64,000 bases of DNA from Synaphobranchus kaupii (Eukaryota; Chordata; Actinopteri; Anguilliformes; Synaphobranchidae). The notes under the pieces are model-generated. The model had not been told where the DNA came from, made no database searches, and saw only the letters and a list, made by a program, of their open reading frames with translations. Position 1 is the stretch's first letter; every line of letters begins with the position of its first letter. This document shows, in pieces, positions 50,804 through 58,467 of this stretch. The translations under genes and the position numbers were made by a program. The stretch spans positions 15,121,066 to 15,185,065 of the forward strand of contig CM056383.1 in assembly GCA_029718625.1 (NCBI GenBank), written 5' to 3'.

Positions 50804-51035
50804 CTACTGCAGCCCAGCACTTTATGTGCCTATCTCTGTTCTCTGGCCTGAGAGGTTGCCTGATATTCAACACACATTCATAAAAAAAATTCTGTCACTT
50901 TTGGCGACCGCGGTCAACGTTGAAAGTAGCCCAAAAAACCGCACACCGCGACTATATAATTTTTACCCGCGACTGCATTTTCAAACTAGCCCAATTTGGC
51001 GGGAAAACCGCGAACCTGGCAACTCTGGTTACAGA

Positions 51036-51831
51036 GTCAAGCCAATGTGCACATAGCTACCTGGTTACCTGGGCTGCGTTCAGCCCCGACAAAACGTAGC
51101 AAAAAGTTTATTTAAACGGAAACGGTGGTGCGATGAACACCCTGTTGTGTTACGCAAGCGTTGCCTTTTTAATACGGCGGGGTTTATATACACGTCGCTG
51201 CTGATTGGGTAACACCTCTGACACGCTCAGCAAACGAGAGAAAATGTACCTCAAAGCCCGTTGCACACCGTTTCACACCATTTCGAGGAAACATGTCGTT
51301 CAACCCGGAAACCGTAGCAAAACGGTGCACACCGTTTTCAGATTGAACTTGGCCCTGGCATTGCTGCAGCTTGGTTCGGTGAGGAGGCTTGATCATGAAT
51401 ATTCATGACCAAATTTGCATAACCAGAGAAAAAAAGTAATTTTTTTCCGAAACGGTTCAAGAGTTAATTAATCTAAGTGAGTAGAAAAGCATACTTTCTT
51501 ATCTGCTGTCTGTGAACTTTCTCCAACTTACAATAAAAAATTATTATTTCTTATAGATTTGGGTTTCTGGAAAAAAACTTCCATTGACCCCCATTCATTC
51601 TCCTCTGTTTAGCCAAGTTTTAGTGCTCATAGTCGCCCCTAGAGTTGAAACATGATATTCATGCAGTTGGCATATCTCTTTACAATACAATCTCTGGTGT
51701 AACGTTAGCAGCTAGCGTTAGTTCCATTTGTCTGGTAGCTAACATTCAAACAAAAGTGAGTAGAAACATGTGCTTGTAAAAAAAAAAAAGAACAAATTAA
51801 AAAATTACTTACTGGTCAAGAAAGAAGAAAG
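51036..51831. other. Non-coding DNA between the hAT and the Penelope-like element
   Basis: Assigned to the interior of the outer TTAA element. 51060-51400 resembles another dispersed fish repeat (GGGCTGCGTTCAGCCCCGAC start). 51680-51700 shares ACAATCTCTGG with 39711-39721. No gene. Confidence 0.35.
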
Positions 51832-51844
51832 CCACTTCAATGTC
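51800..51844 (-). pseudogene. Continuation of the outer transposon ORF, left of the Penelope-like insertion
   Basis: On the minus strand GACATTGAAGTGG (51844-51832) repeats the last codons of the ORF fragment at 54264-54585 and continues as AFFFLDQ before a stop. A GTAAGT donor overlaps this end, so the original gene may have spliced here. The repeated 13 bp are the target duplication of the Penelope-like element. Confidence 0.6.
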
Positions 51845-52105
51845 AATAATAATGTGAATGTTCTTGTAAACAGACTAGTAGTAGTATTATTTGTCATACC
51901 TTGACGTTTGCTGATTTCCTGCAATCGTCTTCAGAAGCGTCACGTGATGTTACTGTGATGAGTCCTGTCAGGTGATTTATATAGGTTTTGTCATCCTACC
52001 CTGTTGTCCGATAGTTCATGCAGACAGCATCCCAGGTGTGAGACAGCATGTATGCCCCCTCATCCCGGTTTACTGTCCCCTGGGTCTGTTTCCGGATCAC
52101 TACTG
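51845..52105. repeat. Left inverted arm of the Penelope-like element
   Basis: It starts AATAATAATGTGAATGTTC and is the reverse complement of about 53942-54232. Compared with the right arm it lacks about 30 bp near 51995-52005 and 7 bp near 51905-51911. Confidence 0.88.
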
Positions 52106-52142
52106 CCTCCCTGATCCAACGGTGGTATCTGTTGTTTTCCGA

Positions 52143-52530
52143 TCAAATGACCTTGGCTTTTTCCCAGTCCATGATGTGGTTCTCTCTTTTGCAGTGATCT
52201 GAGATGGCTGATTTCAGATTCTCCGCTTTCTGCGTTATTGCACGTGTGCACGCTCCAGATGTTTCCTTTTCACATTCTTTCTGGTGTTCTTTCTTTCGTG
52301 TGCCAAAAGCTCTGCCTGTTCCTCCAATGTACGTTTTATTGCATGATCGGCATGGGATTTCATATATCACTTCACACTTCTCTGGGTCAATACGGTCCTT
52401 GGGGTGCACCAGTATCTGGCGTAGCTTGGTGTGCGGCTTCACAGGTGTGCTTATGTGATGTTTTCTCATGACCCTTTGGATGCGCTCTGTGATCCCCCGG
52501 ATGTATGGAAGGGTGACCATGCCCAGGTTT
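52143..52530 (-). pseudogene. GIY-YIG endonuclease domain of the Penelope-like element
   Basis: A 125-residue frame (52143-52520) that would nick the target and prime reverse transcription. It contains a connector typical of the family (LPYIRGITERI, then HPKDRI), the cysteine pair in IPCRSCNKTYIGGTGR that replaces the canonical GIY-YIG core in Penelope-type nucleases, and FGTRKKEHQKE with the downstream basic and acidic residues. It lies downstream of the reverse transcriptase pieces, as expected, but in a different frame from the nearest one (52712-52993). Confidence 0.85.
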
Positions 52531-52711
52531 TCTGGTTTTGATGTTTTTTTCTTTTTTCTCTCCTCCTTGTCTTCATTTTTCTGGACCCCTCTTTTTCCCT
52601 TGTTTATGGCCCATCCTGGGTATTGGCAGCGGGTGAGAGTTTTTTTGAGTGTTTTTCCTCCTCCTGTCTATCTTTTTCGTCTGTTATTATGCTGGTGCGG
52701 TGGTATAGGGT

Positions 52712-53880
52712 TCAGACCACTGATAGTTTATGTGCTGTGGGGTGTTCTGATGTCCATAACAGGTATTGGTCTGTATGTGTTGGTTTCCTGTATACTTTTA
52801 TTTGTATGCCTCCGTCTTCTCTGTGTTGAATTTTCATGTCCAGGAATGCAATGGATCTGTCTGTTTCCTCCTCGTGTGTGAATTTAATGTTGCCGGTGTC
52901 ATCTATTGAGTTCAAGTGGTCTGTGAGTTGCTGTGTGTGTCCTGTCTTCACTTTCTCCAATATGTCGTCCACATACCTCTTCCAGAGGGACAATCTACAT
53001 CGTTTGCGGGCTGTCGTTATGGCCTTAGATCTTCCCTTTGAACTGAAAGTATGTGGATTTAGCTACAAAGCCTAGCAACTGGGCTATATCTTCAACTGTT
53101 GGGTTTGTAAGTTTGTGTAATGTCCTGTCTGCTCTGAGGCGGTTCTGTACTATGCTTGAGGTGACATCTATGGGGGATTTTGTGAAAAGTGACACTACAT
53201 CGTGTGATATGAACATTTTCTACTTTAGAAAGTAGTTTCTACTTTAATATTGCTTAAATCCTGTGCCAGTTGCTTTGAGTTTTTACAGTGTTGTTTTGTC
53301 TGGCCTAGGAGGTGTTTTATTAGCTCGACTAAGGCTTTTGACAAGTTGTATGTGGCTGAGCCAATGCTGTCTACAATGGGGCGCAGTGGCGTGCCTGTTT
53401 TGTGAATTTTTATTGTACCGTAGATCCGGGGTGTGATACTAGCTGTGGGAACTAGATGCTTGTACATGTCCTGGTCTATTTTTTCCTCATTTAACAATGG
53501 TTTGAGTAGAGTCTTCAGTTTCCTTTTCTTTTCCTCTGTTGGGTCTTTTTAAAAACTTCATGTGTATATGTCTTCTAGCATAGTTATCATTTGTTTTTCA
53601 TATTGTTCAGTGTCCATCACCACTGTGGTTCTTCCTTTGTCTGCTGGCAGGATTCTGATTGATTTGTCTTTTGCTATTGACTGCATGGCCTTCCATTCTT
53701 CTTTATTTGTATTTGTGGGTGGTAATTTAGCTGATTTCAGTATCCCCGCTACTTCATTCCGTAGTTCTCCTTTCTGTCCCTGATCTTGTATTTTTTGACA
53801 TGCTATCTCCGTTGCTAAAATAAAATCTTCGTATGGTATTTTTATTTGGGGTTATGGCAAAGTTTAGGCTGCGGGAAAGC
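52712..53880 (-). pseudogene. Reverse transcriptase of the Penelope-like element (fragmented)
   Basis: Reading leftward, four pieces are recognisable. About 53880-53560 carries the N-terminal region (NFAI, later ILPADKGRTTVV). 53497-53225 carries PRIYGTIKIHK and LRPIVDS (finger/palm motifs). 53216-53025 carries DVVSLFT, the first catalytic-aspartate region. 52993-52712 begins just before RYVDDIL, the catalytic YVDD box, and includes AFLDMKI and VYRKPTHTDQYL. Frame changes separate the pieces, and a duplicated AAGTAG/TTCTACTTT word lies at about 53218-53245. In active elements this would be one continuous protein ending in the GIY-YIG domain. Confidence 0.87.
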
Positions 53881-53941
53881 ATACTACGTTCTGTCTCTGT
53901 TAAGTTTCGTTGTGATAGGTGTTACCATGTACCATGTACTA

Positions 53942-54232
53942 CTGTAGAGATCCGGAAACGGACCCAGGGGACAGTAAACCGGGATGAGGGGGCATACATG
54001 CTGTCTCACACCTGGGATGCTGTCCTACATAAACTATCGGACAACAGGGGGCGTCATCCTACCAATCCAGGTAGGATGACAAAACCTATATAAATCACCT
54101 GAGAGGACTCATCACAGTAACATCACGTGACGCTTCTGAAGACGATTGCAGGAAATCAGCAGTCGAAACATGTCAAGGTATGACAAATAATACTACTACT
54201 AGCCTGTTTACAAGAACATTCACATTATTATT
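53942..54232. repeat. Right inverted arm of the Penelope-like element
   Basis: The reverse complement of 51845 to about 52105, with an extra 30 bp or so at about 54050-54078. It contains the hammerhead-like arrangement at 54133-54177. Confidence 0.88.
54133..54177 (+). ncRNA. Candidate hammerhead-like ribozyme motif (degenerate)
   Basis: In order: CTT (54133-54135), CTGAAGA (54136-54142, fits CUGANGA), one extra C, GATTGC (54144-54149), a 9-nt loop, GCAGTC (54159-54164, pairing with GATTGC including one G-U), GAAA (54165-54168), then CATGTC (54169-54174) and AAG (54175-54177), which pairs with CTT. This matches the minimal GAAAC-NN-GUC layout reported for Penelope-element hammerheads. Against it are the extra C between core and stem II and a stem I of only 3 bp. 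The left arm has lost 7 nt of the core. Confidence 0.4.
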
Positions 54233-54263
54233 AACTAAGTTAGGCTAAATGAACCTTTTTGGA

Positions 54264-54585
54264 CCACCTCAATGTCAGTTTTGAAACCCTTCGACCCTCT
54301 GAGTTCTCGCCACCGCTGGAAAGCCCGTCCAAGGTAGATTCTGGTCGAGTCCCGTGCTCGATTGTTCTGTCTTCTTGCTCTTTTGGCCTCGTCAGATAAA
54401 GCCTTTCCTTTTTTTTTTGGCCCCAGAGTCTGCCATCTCTCTATATTTCTCTCTAAGTTGTTTAATGTAACAGTTAGACAAAGTCCTGTGAATGTTTGGA
54501 AACCGCAGTCAGTCTGTCTGTTTTGGAGGTGCACTTCCGTTGTGCCACTTGTGCTGTAAAGCAATCCTTCACATTTCCCGCGCAA
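54264..54585 (-). pseudogene. ORF fragment of the outer TTAA transposon
   Basis: The frame starts at ATG 54585, about 155 bp inside the right terminus, and runs leftward until the Penelope-like insertion. It contains a basic segment (LSDEAKRARRQNNRARD) and then LGRAFQRWRELRGSKGFKTD. I recognise this arrangement from repeated fish transposon proteins associated with TTAA-type ends, but cannot assign a biochemical role. The correct continuation lies at 51800-51844. The last residues of the open frame beyond 54264 are read-through into the insertion. Confidence 0.6.
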
Positions 54586-54745
54586 TCACGCCCTGCACCA
54601 AAGATTTTAGATATGAATATATAGGCTCATAGTGAATGGATTTGACCAGCGATTTTTTCATTCTTCCATAGCCATTACACTGTGTAATCAAAACGAATTT
54701 TATGATATTTTGTTAAAACAAAAAAGTTACACACAGCATCTTTAA

Positions 54746-55419
54746 GTCTCCTTTTCACTCTGTGTGTTTAACATTCAAATAATGATAATATTTTGGGTCT
54801 ATTCACCCTCCATAATATTAAAATGTACCATATTCACCCACAAAAATTTTTCTTTTCACTCAACCATTCACAGAAGCTGTCAGCAATCCTGGCCTAACCA
54901 CAGAATCACATGGCTTCCCAGCACGGTCCTGGCAAAACACACACGGGGTCAGATGAGGACATCACAGTCCAAAAAACCACAAGCTCCAGGGCACCTATCC
55001 AGTCATCATTAAACCTTTAGGACAACTTTACTTTATTACTAAGCGGGGTGTCAGGGATCAGACTCACGCATGCTCCCTTTAGTGCTCTCTGAATGTAAGA
55101 GCTGGTGTAGTACCCTCCAGTACCTGCAGGGGAACCTTTCTTCTCAGCAGCCCTGATTCGGACATTTTTGGCATGAATCTTTTGAATGAGTGGATGTACT
55201 GTAGTAATAATTATAATGTGGAGTTTATCAGAAAGAATAGTGTATTTATTGGTGGTATTGTTCCAATCCTGCTCCATTCATCTTCTCATCTCATCCTTAG
55301 CATTTGGCTATGAAACTCCTCCCCACTTTGCATCAGCAAATGGGTGGGGAGCATTTTTCAATGCTGCCACTTACTGTTGTTGAGTGCCTCACCACCACTT
55401 GTGCAATATTAATGCAACA

Positions 55420-55463
<44 letters not shown>

Positions 55464-55631
55464 AAGTTAAATAAAGCCCCTTTGCCCTGCATTGATGAAA
55501 TGCGCCCCTGCCCCCATCACAAATCCAGTGTAATAGCAATGAGCCATTTAAAGTTTGATCTATTTTTGAACAGCCAATTGTTTTACGTTGTATAATATTC
55601 TGAAATTGCTCCTTTTCTCAAATGTACTCTC
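54746..55631. other. Intergenic DNA with an AAT microsatellite
   Basis: No supported gene. It contains an (AAT)n run at 55420-55461. The open frames here are short and unrecognised. Confidence 0.45.
55420..55461. repeat. (AAT)n microsatellite
   Basis: About 42 bases of ATA/AAT trinucleotide. Confidence 0.95.
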
Positions 55632-56265
55632 TGTCATGGGTTTAGGGGCCTGCTGAAATATCACTGGCGGTAGTTGCGACTCCTGGCCGCTGGAGGGCTC
55701 TCTTGTTACTTTTTTCCTCCTGGGACCATTTTGTGTTAATTGGTCGCAGCTGCATTCCTCTATTTAAGCAGCCTGCTGCCACTCGGCCAGTGCTTCAGTG
55801 TAAACTCTGCTTACGCTCTAGCCGTTAATTTGGGTAAAGAAACTTAGTGTGCACAACTTATTTCTGCTTATAGTGCTAAAGATAGTTGTTCCACTCTTAT
55901 TCTGAGCTTGGTAGGATTTCTTCCTAGAGTTTTCTCTATCCTTTTTCTCAGCAGTTTTTTTCCTTGGTTTTCTTCCAGTCCTCATTGGAGGCTGTAACCT
56001 TAGTTACCTGTAACGTTCCGTTCCCTTCCTGTCCTTTTTCCGTGTTTTCCCTTTTTCCTTCCGTGTCATGTTGGATTCCCTTGTCCGTGTTTTCCCCACT
56101 GCTACAGACTGGGCGTTTCCCCTCTGTCTCGTTCGTTTGGTTTCCCACTTTAGTTTCCACCTATCGCCTTTCCCCCTCGTTGCATGCATTCCTCACCTTT
56201 GTGTTTTGCAATCACTCCCGGTTACTTTCCACACCTGTGCCTCATTGATTCCAATTTCACTGCCC

Positions 56266-56307
56266 TATTTAAACCCCCGTCTGGTTGCTAGTCGGCGCCA
56301 GTTCGTT
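56266..56307 (+). promoter_or_regulatory. Gypsy copy 2 core promoter and predicted RNA 5' end
   Basis: TATTTAAA (56266-56273) lies 31 bp upstream of GCCAGTTCGTT (56297-56307). The start is placed there because this 11-mer is the exact complement of the primer-binding site, and the TATA spacing is right. Confidence 0.7.
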
Positions 56308-56888
56308 AACTTACCTTGTCCGTTGTATGGTCTCCACGTTTCTGGTCCTGTGATTCTGAGCGTTTGGTTGTGGGTTTAATCCTCACAGCTTTCGTTTTAC
56401 CTGCCTTCCAGTTCGGTATTTCTCCAGCCCGAACATTTACTGCTTTGCATGTCTCTAACCTGTCTCCCTGTACTCACCAGCTGTTCCAGCTTCTACCAGT
56501 CTGTAGCTATTGTAATCCCTGTGTGTGTTACGGTACCTCCAACTCCAGCTCGAGTTGCGTTCGCAATTGGCTGCACAGCTTCGTAATCCTGCAGTAGTTC
56601 CTGTCCGGCCGTGGCTACCTCCATTGCTGCGGTTACGGTTCCAGGTTCTTCAGCATACCCAGCTACCCCAATCGGACCTACCTGAGCTCCGGAACACAGC
56701 CCTACCCAGCCGGTTTCTGCCGGCTACTTACCCTTTGTTCGGTCCAGTATTCGTGGATCCTCCCGGTTCCGCTCCGGTCCAGTTCCAGTAATAACTAACC
56801 TTCTGTTTGTCTGTCCAGTTCCTGAGTGGACCTCCCGGTCCAGTTCCAGTCCAGTTCCAGTGTGAAGTTCGCCGTCTGTAAAGGTCCA

Positions 56889-57309
56889 GTTTCGGCTTGG
56901 AACAAGTTTGCCGATCCAGTAATCCAGTCCTGAGTGGACCTCCCGGTCCAGTTCCAGTCCAGTCCCGGTGTGCAGTTCACCGCCTGTAAAAGTCCAGTTC
57001 CGGCTTGGAACAAAGTGCCGTTCCAGTAATCCAGTTCCTGAGTTGGACCTCCCGGTCCAGTACAGTCCAGTTCCGGCTTGGAACAAAGTTGCCGTTCCAG
57101 TAATCCAGTTCCTGAGTTTGGACCTCCCGGTCCAGTACAGTCCAGTTCCGGCTTGGAACAAAGTTGCCGTTCCAGTAATCCAGTTCCTGAGTTTGGACCT
57201 CCCGGTCCAGTACAGTCCAGTTCCGGCTTGGAACAAAGTTGCCGTTCCAGTAATCCAGTTCCTGAGTTTGGACCTCCCGGTCCAGTACAGTCCAGTTCCG
57301 GCTTGGAAC
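56889..57309 (+). repeat. 75-bp tandem repeats with hairpins in the R region (5' LTR, copy 2)
   Basis: Units start at 56992, 57065, 57140, 57215 and 57290 (73, 75, 75 and 75 bp, then partial). Each unit carries the hairpin GTTCC-GGCTT-GGAAC (57070, 57145, 57220 and 57295, plus 56997 and a G-U variant at 56889) and TGGACCTCCCGGTCCA, a second palindrome. 75 is a multiple of three, so several frames stay open through the array without being genes. The identical array in the 3' LTR lies at 62666-63086. Confidence 0.93.
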
Positions 57310-57465
57310 AGTCCTAATCAGACTTCCTGTGTTTCCTGTGTGATACTGTGTATTTCCTTTCTGTACAGCTTTGGGACTACCCCAACGCTTAAATAAATAT
57401 TCAGTTCTTTGAATTTGCCTCCTGGTCGTTGCACTTGGGTTCGTCTCGTATTCAGATCGTAACAG

Positions 57466-57476
57466 AACGAACTGGC
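57466..57476 (+). promoter_or_regulatory. Self-type primer-binding site, Gypsy copy 2
   Basis: AACGAACTGGC, one base after the LTR end plus G, complementary to the predicted RNA 5' end (56297-56307) over all 11 positions. This is the geometry of Tf1 self-priming, where the transcript's own first 11 nt serve as primer. Confidence 0.78.
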
Positions 57477-57483
57477 CAAAAGC

Positions 57484-58467
57484 ATGGACCCAGCCGACCT
57501 GGAGCAGATTCGCCACGCCTTCACCTGCCAAACTGCGGTTAGCGACCAACAGGGCCGCCGTTTGGATGACGTTTTGGAGGTGCTAAGAGGAATCACGGAG
57601 CAGGTTACTCAGCTGTCGCTTCACCAGCCTCTTCCGCGGATTCCTGTGGGCACAGTTCCTCCAATTCCTGAACCGCCTCCTGAGGTTCCGGTACCCACTT
57701 CTAGCCGGGAACCCAGAGTGCAACACCCCGAATTATACCGTGGGGGGTTAGGGAAATGTCGCGAGTTCCTCATGAAATGTGACATTGTGTTCCGCATGCA
57801 GCCCACTTCCTTCGCCTCCGACCCTTGCAAAGTGGCATTTATCATGAGCAGCCTGGGAGGAGGTGCCCTGGAGTGGGCCACATCTATTTGGGACACTCAA
57901 GCGCCGTTGTGCAATAATTTCGCAGCTTTTACCTCGGAGATGCGGCGCGTTTTCGACCATCCAGCCTGTGGTCGAGACGCTACCCAGCGCCTGCTCCAAG
58001 TTCGCCAAGGCAGCCGCAGTGTTGCCGAAATGGCCATTCAGTTCCGCACCCTCGCTGCGGAGTCCGGATGGAACAACACCTCCCTCCAGGGGGCTTTTCG
58101 CCAAGCCCTCAGTGAAGAACTCAAGGACCAGCTTGCTACCCGTGAGGATTCCAACTCCCTCAACAGCCTCATCAGCTTGGCCATTGCCATCGATAATCGT
58201 CTCCGTATCCGGGCTCGTGAGCGAGGAAGAAACCCCGGTCGTCACTCACTACTCGACTCTCACAACACTCGTCAACACTTTTCTGTCACGGGATCGAGGG
58301 CTACGTCTGGTGTCTCCGAGGAGGAGCCTATGCAACTGGGCAGAGTTTCGGTCGATGCTGAGGAGCGCCAACGTCGTCTTCGCACCAGGTCCTGTTTCTA
58401 TTGTGGCAAACCAGGCCATCAGATCGCCTCCTGTTCCATTCGCCCAAAAGATTTGGCTCGCCAGTGA
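57484..58467 (+). CDS. gag: Gag polyprotein of Gypsy copy 2
   Basis: A 327-residue structural protein that would assemble the cytoplasmic particle and bind the element's RNA. The ATG at 57484 is the first codon shared with copy 1 and lies 20 bp after the LTR. The middle contains the conserved capsid-like region ([16 protein letters not shown] around residue 81). Near the C-terminus is one CCHC zinc knuckle, [14 protein letters not shown] (C-x2-C-x4-H-x4-C), the nucleocapsid module. The stop is at 58465-58467. A CCCAAAA slippery heptamer sits five codons before it. Sushi-type gag genes gave rise to mammalian PEG10 and RTL1. The leader is about 1.2 kb and contains several upstream ATGs. Confidence 0.93.
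   Translation: MDPADLEQIRHAFTCQTAVSDQQGRRLDDVLEVLRGITEQVTQLSLHQPLPRIPVGTVPPIPEPPPEVPVPTSSREPRVQHPELYRGGLGKCREFLMKCDIVFRMQPTSFASDPCKVAFIMSSLGGGALEWATSIWDTQAPLCNNFAAFTSEMRRVFDHPACGRDATQRLLQVRQGSRSVAEMAIQFRTLAAESGWNNTSLQGAFRQALSEELKDQLATREDSNSLNSLISLAIAIDNRLRIRARERGRNPGRHSLLDSHNTRQHFSVTGSRATSGVSEEEPMQLGRVSVDAEERQRRLRTRSCFYCGKPGHQIASCSIRPKDLARQ

Larger units (their letters stand above)
41039..51027 (-). mobile_element. hAT transposon with 8-bp target duplication, split by a Gypsy element
   Basis: Termini are CAGGGTTGCCAGGT at the left and the near-perfect reverse complement ACCTGGCAACTCTG at the right (one mismatch). They are flanked by the 8-bp direct repeat GTTACAGA (41031-41038 and 51028-51035), the hallmark of hAT insertion. 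The transposase is on the minus strand in two pieces (49519-50372 and 41940-42561), separated by a 6,957-bp Ty3/Gypsy copy. Without that copy about 3.0 kb of hAT remains. A CA microsatellite (41199-41282) lies near the left end, and a duplicated subterminal block (50608-50803) near the right. It is non-functional because of a frameshift and an internal deletion. Confidence 0.93.
51845..54263 (-). mobile_element. Penelope-like retroelement with inverted terminal arms
   Basis: About 2.4 kb, coding on the minus strand, with pieces of a Penelope-type reverse transcriptase followed by a GIY-YIG endonuclease. That order is specific to this class. The ends are long inverted arms: 51845 to about 52105, and about 53942-54232, with a further 31 bp (54233-54263) on the right. 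It is flanked by CCACTTCAATGTC (51832-51844) and CCACCTCAATGTC (54264-54276), a 13-bp target duplication with one mismatch that interrupts a transposon ORF. Coding pieces lie in several frames, so it is dead. Inverted or direct terminal repeats are known for Penelope-like elements. Confidence 0.88.
39621..54741 (-). mobile_element. Outer TTAA-type DNA transposon, split by later insertions (proposed)
   Basis: AGATGCTGTGTGTA follows TTAA at 39617-39620, and its exact reverse complement precedes TTAA at 54742-54745. This terminus resembles one common in fish, and the ORF fragment just inside the right end (see 54264-54585) is of a type I associate with such TTAA elements, possibly Kolobok. Between the ends lie a 611-bp MITE, a 9,989-bp hAT and a 2.4-kb Penelope-like element. 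Removing these leaves about 2.1 kb, a plausible element size. The alternative is two unrelated one-ended remnants, because no transposase core is visible in the remaining interior. Confidence 0.4.
56009..57464 (+). repeat. 5' LTR of Gypsy copy 2
   Basis: TG...CA, 1456 bp. From the predicted RNA start, U3 is only 288 bp (56009-56296), R about 1.1 kb, and U5 roughly 50 bp after AATAAA (57392-57397). R carries the 75-bp tandem array and the hairpins. Confidence 0.95.

Noticed and set aside
51957..51985. GTGATGAGTCC followed by CAGGTGATT in the Penelope arms looks like a hammerhead core (CTGATGAGTCC...)
   Set aside because: The first core base is wrong, stem II is only about 3 bp, and GAAA is replaced by GATT. 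The arrangement at 54133-54177 is the better candidate.
56724..57236. Long open frames on both strands of the LTR repeat array (WNWTG-like and PVPAWN-like peptides)
   Set aside because: They arise because the repeat unit is 75 bp, a multiple of three. They occur on both strands and in several frames, and repeat in every LTR copy.
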